This document shows positions 1 through 7,718 of a DNA stretch of 64,000 bases, in pieces (position 1 is the stretch's first letter; each line of letters begins with the position of its first letter). The notes below the pieces were generated by a model. That model did not search any database. It was not told the origin of the DNA and saw nothing but the letters and a program-made list of their open reading frames with translations. Both the position numbers and the translations under genes were made by a program. The stretch is from Micromonospora sp. WMMD961 (GTDB lineage Bacteria; Actinomycetota; Actinomycetes; Mycobacteriales; Micromonosporaceae), in assembly GCF_029626145.1 (NCBI RefSeq), contig NZ_JARUBJ010000002.1:3879501-3943500 (forward strand). Reading direction: 5' to 3'.

Positions 1-313
1 CACGCGCGGTGAAGGCGACCAGGGTGGCGAGGATGTAGAGCCGGTCCGCGAGGGGGTCGAGCAGCTCGCCGAGTCGGCTCACCTGGCGCAGGCGGCGGGC
101 TATCCAACCGTCGACCCAGTCGGTGGTGCCGCCGATGGCGAGCACGACGATCGCCGCCACGTCGGCCCGGCTGACCAGGAAGAGGTAGAGGAAGAGCGGC
201 ACGCCCAGCAGGCGCCCGAAGCTGATCAGGTTGGGCAGGGTGAGCACCTGGTTGCCGGGGGTCTGGTCACCGGTGTCCGGCGGTTGCTCTGCCCGGGCCG
301 GCCGACGCGACAC
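1..313 (-). CDS. CDP-alcohol phosphatidyltransferase (3' end outside window)
   Basis: This is the N-terminal part of an integral-membrane CDP-alcohol phosphatidyltransferase, which exchanges CMP on a CDP-diacylglycerol-type donor for a polyol phosphate in phospholipid synthesis. The visible 104 codons contain the full family signature D-x2-D-G-x2-A-R-x8-G-x3-D-x3-D (DWVDG, then AR, G and the two metal-binding Asp). A hydrophobic helix (around residues 33-60) precedes it. The GTG at 313 is chosen because GGAGGA lies six bases upstream. The substrate (glycerol-3-phosphate or inositol phosphate) cannot be told from this fragment, and the rest of the gene runs off the left edge. Confidence 0.85.
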   Translation of the reverse strand, partial: MSRRPARAEQPPDTGDQTPGNQVLTLPNLISFGRLLGVPLFLYLFLVSRADVAAIVVLAIGGTTDWVDGWIARRLRQVSRLGELLDPLADRLYILATLVAFTAR

Positions 314-434
314 CGATCCTCCTCCACGGCACGTGGGCCCCCAGCCGACGTCGGGCGTGGCTGAGGGGTGTGCGTGCTGTCGGGCCGGCCACCGCCGGCT
401 CCCCTGCGGCCCCGGGCGGGGCCCTCCCCTGACA

Positions 435-463
435 CGGCCCGCGATCTCGATGATCGCGGGCCG
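435..463. terminator. Hairpin between MarR operon and phosphatidyltransferase gene
   Basis: Arms CGGCCCGCGATC (435-446) and GATCGCGGGCCG (452-463) form a perfect 12-bp stem with a 5-nt loop. It lies downstream of the marR-type gene on the minus strand. No T-run follows, as is usual in high-GC actinobacteria. A TATAGT at 478-483 on the minus strand could be a -10 element for the phosphatidyltransferase gene. Nothing else is evident between 314 and 603 except the short CCTAGGAT motif listed separately. Confidence 0.5.
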
Positions 464-563
464 GTAAGTGCGCTGTCACTATATCGGGCTTGCGCTGAGC
501 TCCCGGGTGCCGCCGCGTGGCATCCGGTGCGGTCTTGCCGCACTGTGGCGTGGATCACCACGT

Positions 564-580
564 GTAGAGCGTCCTAGGAT
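564..580. repeat. Copy 1 of 17-bp motif GTAGRGCGTCCTAGGAT
   Basis: This 17-mer recurs at 21814-21830 with a single A/G difference. The core TCCTAGGA is self-complementary, which would suit a dimeric DNA-binding protein. Both copies lie at or just beyond the 3' end of a minus-strand gene. Function is unknown. Confidence 0.35.
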
Positions 581-603
581 ACTAGTGGAAGCCTGACTCC
601 GGG

Positions 604-1125
604 TCAGGCCGTCTGCGCCGCCGGATCGGTCTGCTGCTCGGGCCCCGGCTGCGTCGCCGCCCGGGCGAACCCGACCAACGCCAGCAACAGATCGTGTTGC
701 ATCCGCGTCGGCATCCGATCCAACACCGCCTGCACCGCACGCTGCCGTCGCTCGGCCAACTCCCCCAACAGGGTCAACGCGGCCGGGGTCGGCACCAGCC
801 GCACCTCGCGTCGGTCCCGTGGATCGGCCACCCGACGCAACAGCCCGGTCGCCTCCAGCCGGTCGCAGAGACGGCTCGCCGACGACGGCACCACGTCCAG
901 TAGCTCCGCCAACCCGTTGACGTTGGTCTCCTGCCGGCCACTGATCAGTGTCAGCACCCGCAACTGGGTGGGCGGCACCTGGTGGCGCGACGCGGCCGAG
1001 TCGAGGACGGCGATCAGTGCCTCGGCAGCCGCGTTGATCGCCGCGGCGAGATCCGCAGGTCGCTCCACCCGATGTCCCCTGCCGTCGTCGCGCTGCTGGC
1101 CGCCCGGCGAAGCGGCGGCCCTCAC
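604..1125 (-). CDS. MarR-family winged-helix transcriptional regulator
   Basis: A 173-aa MarR-type regulator. The winged helix is visible from about residue 55: a helix 'PTQLRVLTLIS', then 'NVNGLAELLDVVPSSASRLCDRLEATGLL' (recognition helix region) and the wing 'RRVADPRDRREVRLVPT', whose DxRxxR sequence is typical of MarR. The C-terminal helices would form the dimer interface. The GTG at 1125 overlaps the stop of the upstream SpoIIE-type gene as GTGA, so the two are translationally coupled and belong to one minus-strand operon with the methyltransferase before them. Targets cannot be read from the sequence. Confidence 0.85.
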   Translation of the reverse strand: MRAAASPGGQQRDDGRGHRVERPADLAAAINAAAEALIAVLDSAASRHQVPPTQLRVLTLISGRQETNVNGLAELLDVVPSSASRLCDRLEATGLLRRVADPRDRREVRLVPTPAALTLLGELAERRQRAVQAVLDRMPTRMQHDLLLALVGFARAATQPGPEQQTDPAAQTA

Positions 1126-2294
1126 CCGTTGCCCCGCTCACGTGGACCGCGCCAGTCCAGACAGACCACGACTGCGTCGTCCCGCAGATCGGACTCCGCG
1201 TGGTAGGCGTGCAGCTCGCGCATCACCGTACCAACCGCCTCGGCCGCCGGCTGCAACCGCGTGGCGCGCAGGGAGCGCGCCATCACGCGCTGCCCGTACG
1301 GCTCCTGACCCGGGGGCTCGGCGGCCCACACCCCGTCGCTCACCACGAACAGGCGGTCACCCGGTTCGAGGCGCAACTCCTGCAGCTCGTAGCGAGTCTC
1401 CGCGAACATCCCCAACGGCAGCTGCTGGTCCAGCTTGATCTGTTCCACCACGGACCCCCGCATCCGCAGCAGGTGCGGGGAACCGGCATCGACCGCCCGC
1501 ACCTGACCGCTGCGAGTGTCCACCTCCAGCAGCAGGGTGGCCACGTACCGCTGGCCCCGGTGTTGGTAGAAGACCGTGTCCGAGGCCAACTCGGCCTGCT
1601 CCACCAGGCCCCCGCCGGAACGACGCGCGTTGCGCATCGCGTTGACCGTGACCGAGGTCAGCATCGACGCGGCCAGACCGCTGCCCTCGCCGTTGAGCAC
1701 CGTCAGGGTGAGACGGTGCCCGTCCAGGGACCAGTCGAAGTGGTCCCCACCCACGGAGTACGCCGGCTCCAGCTGACCCGCCAGGTCGAAGGCCTCGTGC
1801 GCCACGCTGCGACCGGGCAGCAGGTCCCACTGCATCTCGGCGGCCATCGTGAGTCGCTCGCGGCGGCGCGCCCGCCGGTAACGGTCGGTCTCCCGGTCGG
1901 CCGCGCGCATCGCCACCGCCAGAGCGCCGGCCATGTCCGTCGCGCGGCCGGTGACCGCCGGGCCGGGTACGTCGGAAAGCTCGATCAGCAGCACACCCAG
2001 CCGTTCCCCCCACACCGTCAGGGGCAGGTACAGCCGGCACGGGCCCTCGCCGTCGCGCACCGGCTGCTGGCTGCTGAAACAGCGCTGCGCCACGGTGTGA
2101 CAGGCCAGGAAACCCGCCGCCGGCAGGTCCGGATCCAGCAGCGGCCACAGCCCGCTGATCCGGTAGTCGGCGACGAACACGTCGGTGCGCAGCGCACCCA
2201 TCGTCGACCGGATCACCCGGTCCGCCGCCTCCGCCAGCTGGTCGGGCGGGGCGTCGCGCAGCGCGCGCGACACCACGTCCGGCACGTCCACCAT
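1122..2294 (-). CDS. SpoIIE-family PP2C-type protein phosphatase with N-terminal sensor region
   Basis: A 390-aa protein with a GAF-like N-terminal half and a C-terminal SpoIIE/PP2C Ser/Thr phosphatase domain (about residues 165-385). In actinobacteria such proteins usually act on anti-anti-sigma factors. Visible motifs are GGDHFD (for GGDWYD), SDGVW and the C-terminal DDAVVV. The motif normally written D-x2-G-x-G reads VLNGEGSG, so the usual metal-binding Asp is Asn, which may weaken or abolish catalysis. The ATG at 2294 has AGAGGA upstream and is preferred over an in-frame ATG 11 codons earlier. It follows the methyltransferase gene and overlaps the MarR start. Confidence 0.82.
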   Translation of the reverse strand: MVDVPDVVSRALRDAPPDQLAEAADRVIRSTMGALRTDVFVADYRISGLWPLLDPDLPAAGFLACHTVAQRCFSSQQPVRDGEGPCRLYLPLTVWGERLGVLLIELSDVPGPAVTGRATDMAGALAVAMRAADRETDRYRRARRRERLTMAAEMQWDLLPGRSVAHEAFDLAGQLEPAYSVGGDHFDWSLDGHRLTLTVLNGEGSGLAASMLTSVTVNAMRNARRSGGGLVEQAELASDTVFYQHRGQRYVATLLLEVDTRSGQVRAVDAGSPHLLRMRGSVVEQIKLDQQLPLGMFAETRYELQELRLEPGDRLFVVSDGVWAAEPPGQEPYGQRVMARSLRATRLQPAAEAVGTVMRELHAYHAESDLRDDAVVVCLDWRGPRERGNG

Positions 2295-2365
2295 GGTCGT
2301 CCTCTCGAGAAGCTTGCTACAGGGCAAGCATCATACGGACGCCCCCGGACGCCGAATCCGTGCGG

Positions 2366-3112
2366 TCAGTCGCCAGCCCGGGTCGCGAGCACGCCGTGGA
2401 ACGCGTCGGGCACCTGCGCCGGTGGACCCTCCGGCCGCCAATCGGTGACGGGGACGATCCCGTCCCCCGTCGGCACCCAGCGACCCAGCAGGGGCGTGAA
2501 CGCCGCCGGCGGACGCATCCGGAACTGCGGCCCCATCATCGCCAGGGCCTGCGGGTGACCCGCCAGCTCCTCGGTGTCGAAGTCCACGGCGAGCAGGCTG
2601 CCCGGTGCGGCAGCGGCGTACAGCTCGTCGAGCGTGTGGGTCAGCGTGTCGTCGTCGAGGAACGCGGCGAGCCCGAGGAAGACCACCCCGACCGGCCGTC
2701 GCCCCCAGCCCGGCACGAAGCGGTGCAACTGCGCCGGGTCGATCGTTCCGATGTCGGTCGCGTCACCGAAGCCGTAGCCGGCCCGGTCGCTACCGGCGAG
2801 GATGCTCTGCCCCAGCCGGATGGTGACCGGGTCGACGTCGGTGTAGAGCACCGTCGCGTCGGTGGCGACCTCGTGCACGTTGCCGCGGGTAGGCACCCCG
2901 GCGCCGAACACCAGGAAACCGTCCACACCCTGCTCGACCATCGCCCGCACCGCCCGGCCCAGGAACGCCCGCAGCTCCCGGAACACCGGTGCGCACGGCC
3001 CGTACGCCTGCTCGAACGCGCTCGCGGCGGCCACGTCGACCGGGAAGTGGTGCTCCCCACCGAGCCAAAAGTCGATCATCCGCGCGGTGCTCGGCTGGTC
3101 CGGTTCACCCAT
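2366..3112 (-). CDS. SAM-dependent methyltransferase, DUF574 family
   Basis: A 248-aa protein of the DUF574 (Methyltransf_19) family, abundant in actinomycetes. The N-terminal STARMIDFWLGGEHHFPVD matches the family's conserved 'ARxYDYLLGG' start. 'GFLVFGAGVPT' replaces the usual glycine-rich SAM loop, and VLYTDVDP supplies the acidic residue at the end of beta-2. The ATG at 3112 has GGAGGGGG upstream. It heads the operon methyltransferase - SpoIIE - MarR and is divergent from the universal stress gene. The methyl acceptor of this family is unknown. Confidence 0.8.
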   Translation of the reverse strand: MGEPDQPSTARMIDFWLGGEHHFPVDVAAASAFEQAYGPCAPVFRELRAFLGRAVRAMVEQGVDGFLVFGAGVPTRGNVHEVATDATVLYTDVDPVTIRLGQSILAGSDRAGYGFGDATDIGTIDPAQLHRFVPGWGRRPVGVVFLGLAAFLDDDTLTHTLDELYAAAAPGSLLAVDFDTEELAGHPQALAMMGPQFRMRPPAAFTPLLGRWVPTGDGIVPVTDWRPEGPPAQVPDAFHGVLATRAGD

Positions 3113-3229
3113 CGACGACGCCCCCTCCCCGGCCGGTCGTCGCCAGCGTACCGACCCCCACGGGCTCTGCGGTATCGCGACGCGGGGGCGCCCGGGACCG
3201 CGATACTGACCGCGGGCGGGAGGTGGGCG

Positions 3230-4111
3230 GTGAACTCGGCGAACAACGCTGCGGTGGTGGTCGGCGTGGACGGCTCGGAGCCGGCGCTGCGCGCCGTACG
3301 CCTCGCCGCCGGCGAGGCCGCGCGGCGGCACCGACCGCTGCGGGTCGTCCACGGATTCATCTGGCCGCTGCTGCACGTGCCGACCTCGCCCGCCCCGGGC
3401 GCGCCGCCCGGTGGCGGGCTACGCCACGGGGCCGAGGAACTGGTCAAGGCAGCGGTGGCCGAGGCCGAGGCGACCGCGCCCGGCCTGTCGATCTCCGGTG
3501 AGATCATCGACGGCGAGGCAGCCGCGGTGCTGGTGGGCGAATCCACCACCGCCGCGCTCATCGTGCTCGGCGACCGCGGACTGGGCGGCTTCTCCGCGCT
3601 GGTGGTCGGCTCGGTCGCGGTGCAGGTCGCCGCGTACGCCGACTGCCCGGTGCTGGTGGCCCGCGGCGCGCATCGCCCCGACGAGCCGGTGCTGGTCGCG
3701 GTGGACGGTTCGGCGGCCTCCCGCGAGGCGGCCGACTTCGCCGCCGAGACCGCCGTGTCCCGCGGTGTGCCGCTGGTCGCGCTGCACGCCTACCGGCACC
3801 CCGGCAGCAGCGGTCCCGGCGACATGCAACCCCTGGTGTACGACGAGGCGAAGCTGCACGGCCAGCAGGAGCGGATGCTCGCCGAGTGGCTGACCGGGCT
3901 GACCGAGGCCCACCCGACGGTGCGGCTCACCTGCAAGGCGGTACGCGGACGAACCGGCAGCGTGCTCGCCGAGGCGACCCGCTCCGCCCAACTGGTGGTG
4001 GTGGGTGGGCAGGGGCGCGGCGAGGTGACCGGGTTGCTGCTGGGGTCGGTGAGTCAGTCGCTGCTGCACCACGCGCAGTGCCCGGTCGCCGTGGTACGCG
4101 GGCCGCACTAG
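3230..4111 (+). CDS. Universal stress protein, two tandem UspA domains
   Basis: A 293-aa cytoplasmic protein with two UspA domains (about residues 6-140 and 150-292). Each begins with a hydrophobic strand and Asp (VVVGVDGSEPALRAV; VLVAVDGSAASREA) and ends with an ATP-binding loop of the G-x2-G-x9-G-[ST] type (GDRGLGGFSALVVGSVA; GGQGRGEVTGLLLGSVS). The second loop matches well, so ATP binding is likely. The GTG at 3230 follows GGGAGG. Such proteins are often induced by hypoxia or redox stress; no operator was recognised in the 117-bp divergent gap. Confidence 0.92.
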   Translation: MNSANNAAVVVGVDGSEPALRAVRLAAGEAARRHRPLRVVHGFIWPLLHVPTSPAPGAPPGGGLRHGAEELVKAAVAEAEATAPGLSISGEIIDGEAAAVLVGESTTAALIVLGDRGLGGFSALVVGSVAVQVAAYADCPVLVARGAHRPDEPVLVAVDGSAASREAADFAAETAVSRGVPLVALHAYRHPGSSGPGDMQPLVYDEAKLHGQQERMLAEWLTGLTEAHPTVRLTCKAVRGRTGSVLAEATRSAQLVVVGGQGRGEVTGLLLGSVSQSLLHHAQCPVAVVRGPH

Positions 4112-4183
4112 CACGGGGTTGGGCCGGCGGCAGACGGGTAGACGGCCGCGGTACGCCCAGACCGCCGACGAAGGAGGCAGCAG

Positions 4184-4396
4184 ATGCCAGGACCACGGCC
4201 CGGCAGCAACGCGTACGACAAGCAGCGGGCGCGGTTGCGCAACGCGATCGACGACTCCGGACGCCGTGTACCCGACGGCAAGGCCAACCAGGTCGCGAAC
4301 CGGATCCTGCAGGAGGATCGCGGCCAACGAGGCGTGGTGCGCGGCGACCGTACGTACGGCCCGAAGAGCGAGCGCGAACCGGGCGACCCGAAGTGA
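4184..4396 (+). CDS. Small conserved basic protein of unknown function
   Basis: A 70-aa hydrophilic protein with a strong ribosome site (GAAGGAGG) before ATG 4184. The sequence has many Arg/Lys and Asn/Gln residues and no membrane segment or cysteine. Its last bases overlap the next gene as GTGA, so the two are probably co-translated. I do not recognise the family with certainty. Confidence 0.65.
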   Translation: MPGPRPGSNAYDKQRARLRNAIDDSGRRVPDGKANQVANRILQEDRGQRGVVRGDRTYGPKSEREPGDPK

Positions 4397-4869
4397 GGGC
4401 TGTCGACGTGGCCGACGGCGCCATCGCGGGCGCCGTCGGGAGCACCGCGTTGAACGTGGTCAGCTACCTCGACATGGCGCTGCGAGGGCGGCCGGAGAGC
4501 GACGTCCCGCAGGAGACCGTCGACAAGCTGGCCGGGATCGCCCACGTGAGTCTGGGGTCCGGGGACCGGAGGGCCAACCGCCGTTCCGGGCTCGGACCCC
4601 TGATCGGCTACGGGCTGGGCATCGCCGCGGGCGTCGCGTTCGCGCTCTACGCCGGTGATCGGCGGCAACCGCTGCCGGTGGCCACCGGACTGCTCGGCGC
4701 GGGTGTGATGACCATGACCGACGGGTCGATCACCGCACTCGGGATCAGTGACCCGCGCACCTGGCGGCGCTCCGACTGGGTCTCCGACGTCATCCCGCAC
4801 CTCGCGTACGGACTGACGGCCGCCGCCACCTGGAACAGGTTGCGGCGGCCGTCAGGTCGCAGTCGCTGA
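4393..4869 (+). CDS. Putative membrane protein, about 158 aa
   Basis: A protein with three or four hydrophobic stretches: 'AIAGAVGSTALNVVSYLDMAL' near the N terminus, 'LIGYGLGIAAGVAFALYAG', 'VATGLLGAGVMTMTDGSI' and 'IPHLAYGLTAAATW'. The GTG at 4393 overlaps the stop of the 70-aa gene, which fixes the start. It ends in TGA directly abutting the stop of the convergent gene (TGATCA, 4867-4872). No function can be assigned. Confidence 0.65.
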   Translation: MRAVDVADGAIAGAVGSTALNVVSYLDMALRGRPESDVPQETVDKLAGIAHVSLGSGDRRANRRSGLGPLIGYGLGIAAGVAFALYAGDRRQPLPVATGLLGAGVMTMTDGSITALGISDPRTWRRSDWVSDVIPHLAYGLTAAATWNRLRRPSGRSR

Positions 4870-5073
4870 TCAGCGGGTGCCGCTGTCGTCCTCGGCCACC
4901 GGTTCACCGGCCGGGCCGTACGGCGACACCTGCCCCTTGGGCACCGGTCGGCCGGCGTCGCCGCGCGACGTGCCACGGTTGGCCGGATGCCCGCCCGGGG
5001 CGGGGCCCTTGTTGTCCTGGCTGGTCGCGCCCAGCGCGTTGCGGCGGAACTCCTGCTGCTGCGGGTTCGTCAC
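4870..5073 (-). CDS. Small hydrophilic hypothetical protein
   Basis: A 67-aa Gly/Pro/Asp-rich, probably disordered protein starting MTNPQQQEFRRNALG. The GTG at 5073 has GGAGGGAG at a suitable distance. It is convergent and abutting with the preceding membrane-protein gene and divergent from the endonuclease-like gene. The family is not recognised, but the good ribosome site and codon bias support a real gene. Confidence 0.55.
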   Translation of the reverse strand: MTNPQQQEFRRNALGATSQDNKGPAPGGHPANRGTSRGDAGRPVPKGQVSPYGPAGEPVAEDDSGTR

Positions 5074-5206
5074 GGGGTGTCTCCCTCCGGTACGGCAGGC
5101 GGCATCGACCGCCTCCACCGTCGGCATACCCGCCCGCCGGGGCGGCATTCCGGCCCCGTCCGCCGGCGCGACGGCTAGCGGGGCGCGGATCGGGTACCCG
5201 GCACCT

Positions 5207-5857
5207 GTGGGCAACGACCGATCGGTGGTGCGGGTCCTGCTGGACCGGCGCGGCCGCACGTACGCGGAGGAGGCCGGAATCCGGCTCTCCGACCGACCCG
5301 GGCCGCTGTACCAGCTGCTGGTGCTGACGACCCTGCTGAGCACCCGGATCCGGGCGTGCGTGGCGGTGGACGCCGCGCGGGAGCTGTTCGCAGCCGGCTA
5401 TCGCACCCCCCAGGCGATGGAGGCGGCCAGTTGGCAGGAGCGCGTCGACGCGCTGGGCCGGGGCCACTACCGCCGCTACGACGAGCGGACGGCCACCATG
5501 CTCGGCACCGGTGCCCGGCTGTGCCTGGACCGCTGGCACGGTGACCTGCGACGGCTGCACCGCGAGGGCGAGGGTGACCGGGTCGGGCTGCGGCGGCGGC
5601 TCACCGAGTTCCCCGGCATCGGCCCCACCGGCGCGGACATCTTCCTGCGTGAGGCCCAGGCGGTCTGGTCGGACGTGCGCCCGTACGCCGACCGTCGCGC
5701 CCTGGCCGGAGCGAAGCGGCTGGGCCTGCCGGGTTCCCCGGACCGGCTGGCCGGACTCGTCGACGAACCGGACTTCGGGCGTCTCGCCTCGGCACTGGTA
5801 CGGGTGGCGCTCGGCGAGGAGTCGGCGGGCGAGGTCACCCGCGTCGCCGCCCGCTGA
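5207..5857 (+). CDS. Helix-hairpin-helix endonuclease III-like protein
   Basis: A 216-aa protein related to the HhH-GPD base-excision family. 'LYQLLVLTTLLSTRIRA' corresponds to the first helix of the EndoIII fold (compare LLS-x-Q). 'LTEFPGIGPTGADIFLREAQ' is a clear helix-hairpin-helix (PGIGPTGA). The Asp in 'VWSDVRPYADRRAL' may correspond to the catalytic Asp. It lacks the C-terminal Cys4 [4Fe-4S] cluster and the usual catalytic Lys after the hairpin is not evident, so activity is uncertain. The start at GTG 5207 has only a weak ribosome site. Confidence 0.65.
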   Translation: MGNDRSVVRVLLDRRGRTYAEEAGIRLSDRPGPLYQLLVLTTLLSTRIRACVAVDAARELFAAGYRTPQAMEAASWQERVDALGRGHYRRYDERTATMLGTGARLCLDRWHGDLRRLHREGEGDRVGLRRRLTEFPGIGPTGADIFLREAQAVWSDVRPYADRRALAGAKRLGLPGSPDRLAGLVDEPDFGRLASALVRVALGEESAGEVTRVAAR

Positions 5858-5860
5858 GGC

Positions 5861-6055
5861 TCACTTCACCGTCTTGTCTCCCGGCCGGGTCAGGTGCCAC
5901 ACCAGCAGGGCGGCGAGCAGTGCGAGGACCACCACCCCGCCGGAGATGCCACGGCCCTCCTCGGGGCTGCGGCCGGCGCTACCGAAGTAGATCACCGCGA
6001 GGCCGGCCAGCACCGTGACGAACGTACGCAAACCTCGGTCCTTCACGTGTCGCAC
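5861..6055 (-). CDS. Small two-helix membrane protein
   Basis: A 64-aa protein with a hydrophobic segment at about residues 10-27 (TFVTVLAGLAVIYFGSAG) and another at 38-55 (GGVVVLALLAALLVWHL), joined by a short charged loop and ending in a basic tail. Only 3 bp separate its stop from that of the convergent endonuclease-like gene. Function unknown. Confidence 0.55.
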   Translation of the reverse strand: MRHVKDRGLRTFVTVLAGLAVIYFGSAGRSPEEGRGISGGVVVLALLAALLVWHLTRPGDKTVK

Positions 6056-6118
6056 GCTAACCGGGCTCGATCGGCGTTGCGCCCGATTTGCAGCTTTTAT
6101 CCCCTGATCGGGTGACCG

Positions 6119-7396
6119 TCACCTGTCGCTGACGAACCCGCGCAGCCGCACCCGACGGACGGCCCGGTCGGCGACCTCCACGACCTCCAGGGTCAACCCG
6201 GGCAGGCGCACCGTCTCCCCCGCCTCGCCGGGCAGGTGCCGCAGCCGGGCCAGCACCAACCCCGCCACCGTCGTGTAGTCGCGGGACAACGGGAAACTCA
6301 GCCGCACCCCCAGATCGGGCAGGTCGTGCAGCGGGAAGTCACCGGGCACCAGCAGGGACCCGTCCGGCTCCCGGACCACACCGTGCACGTCCCGGTCGGT
6401 CTCGTCGTACAACTCGCCGACCACCTCGGCCAGCAGGTCCTCCATGGTGACCATGCCGTCGATGCCGCCGTGCTCGTCGACCACCAGCGCCAGTTGCTGA
6501 TGCTGCTGGCGAAGCTGACGCAGCGCGTCGGCGACCGGCAGGGTCACCGGCAGCAGCAGCGGCGACCGGACCCGCTCGCCCACCGCTGCGGCACCGGCCC
6601 GCACCAGGTCACGGATGTGCACCACACCGAGCACCTCGTCCAGGCCCCCGGGACCGGTCACCGGGGCGCGGGACCGCCCGGCGGCGGCGAGCCGGCGCAC
6701 CCCCTCGTCGGCGCCGAGGCTGGCCGGCAGCGTCGTCACCTCCCGGCGGGCCACCAGGATCTCGCGCAGGGTGCGACCGGCGATGTCGAACGCGCCGGTC
6801 AGGATCTCCCGCTGCTGGGCGGAGAGCCCGCGCTGGCTGGCCAGCATCTCCCGCAACTCCTCCTCGGTCATCTCCTCCCGGTTGGCCCGCGGGTCACCCC
6901 CGGCGAGCCGCACGACCGCGTCGGTGGCCCGACTGAGCAGCCACACCGCCGGCCGGGACACCCGGGCGAGCAGGTCCAGTGGACCGGCGCTCAGCAGCGC
7001 CCACCGCTCTGCCCGCTGCATGGCCAGCCGCTTCGGGGCCAACTCGCCCAGCACCAGCGTGACGAACGTCAACAGCACCGTCACCAGCAGCACCGCGGCG
7101 GGGCGGGCCGCACCGCCGAGGAAACCCAACGGGCCGACCAGCGGCTCGGACAGCGACACCGCAGCCGCCGCCGACGCGAGGAATCCCGCCAGGGTGATGC
7201 CGAGTTGGATGGTGGCCAGGTAGCGGTTCGGGTCACGGGACAACCGCACCAACCGGTCGCCCGCGCGGCTGCGCCGACCCAACCGCCGCAACTGCCCCTC
7301 GCGCAGCGTCACCAACGCCATCTCACTGCCCGAGAGCGCGGCGTTGACCAGCACCAGGACGGCCACCAGCGCCAACTGCCCGAGCTGACCGCCCAT
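6119..7396 (-). CDS. CNNM/CorC-type (hemolysin-family) membrane protein with CBS domains
   Basis: A 425-aa protein with the CNNM architecture: an N-terminal DUF21 membrane domain of about four helices (residues 5-170; SGSEMALVTL and LGELAPKRLAMQRAE are characteristic), a CBS pair (about 205-325; 'RSRAPVTGPGGLDEVLGVVHIRDLV' and 'HQQLALVVDEHGGIDGMVTMEDLLAEVVGEL') and a C-terminal CorC/HlyC domain ('LLVPGDFPLHDL...YTTVAGLVLARL...GETVRL'). The family is linked to Mg/Co transport or efflux; a true hemolysin role is unlikely. ATG 7396 is chosen for the GGGGGG before it and because the hydrophobic N terminus starts there. Confidence 0.9.
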   Translation of the reverse strand: MGGQLGQLALVAVLVLVNAALSGSEMALVTLREGQLRRLGRRSRAGDRLVRLSRDPNRYLATIQLGITLAGFLASAAAAVSLSEPLVGPLGFLGGAARPAAVLLVTVLLTFVTLVLGELAPKRLAMQRAERWALLSAGPLDLLARVSRPAVWLLSRATDAVVRLAGGDPRANREEMTEEELREMLASQRGLSAQQREILTGAFDIAGRTLREILVARREVTTLPASLGADEGVRRLAAAGRSRAPVTGPGGLDEVLGVVHIRDLVRAGAAAVGERVRSPLLLPVTLPVADALRQLRQQHQQLALVVDEHGGIDGMVTMEDLLAEVVGELYDETDRDVHGVVREPDGSLLVPGDFPLHDLPDLGVRLSFPLSRDYTTVAGLVLARLRHLPGEAGETVRLPGLTLEVVEVADRAVRRVRLRGFVSDR

Positions 7397-7477
7397 CGCG
7401 CACCCCCCGTCCGCCGCCTGAAGCTCACTCAACCGCAGCGCGGCCAGCTCCGGACCCGTTTACGACCGCGCCCCCGC

Positions 7478-7696
7478 TCAGTCGACCTCCAGGTCGTCCA
7501 GCGAGATGGAGTGCGTCATCAGCCACCGGGCCAACGCCGACATCCCGAACAACCACAGCGGCACCGACTCGGTGGGCCCGTTCGTGGCGTAGATGGCGAA
7601 GCGCAGGTCCGGCGCGCGGTACGCCTCGATCCGCCACTGGTGCTGGCGGTCCCGCCAGACCGCCGAAGGGTCCATGGCGTCACCGTAGGCGACCAC
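7478..7696 (-). CDS. Small hypothetical protein downstream of selB
   Basis: A 72-aa protein containing 'HQWRIEAYRAPDLRFAIYATNGPTESVPLWLFG' and an acidic C terminus. It could start at GTG 7696 or at ATG 7675 (65 aa). It lies 22 bp downstream of selB on the same strand and may be co-transcribed. No family was recognised, and nothing links it to selenium metabolism beyond position. Confidence 0.5.
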   Translation of the reverse strand: MVAYGDAMDPSAVWRDRQHQWRIEAYRAPDLRFAIYATNGPTESVPLWLFGMSALARWLMTHSISLDDLEVD

Positions 7697-7718
7697 CGCC
7701 GACCCCGGGGCCGGTTGC

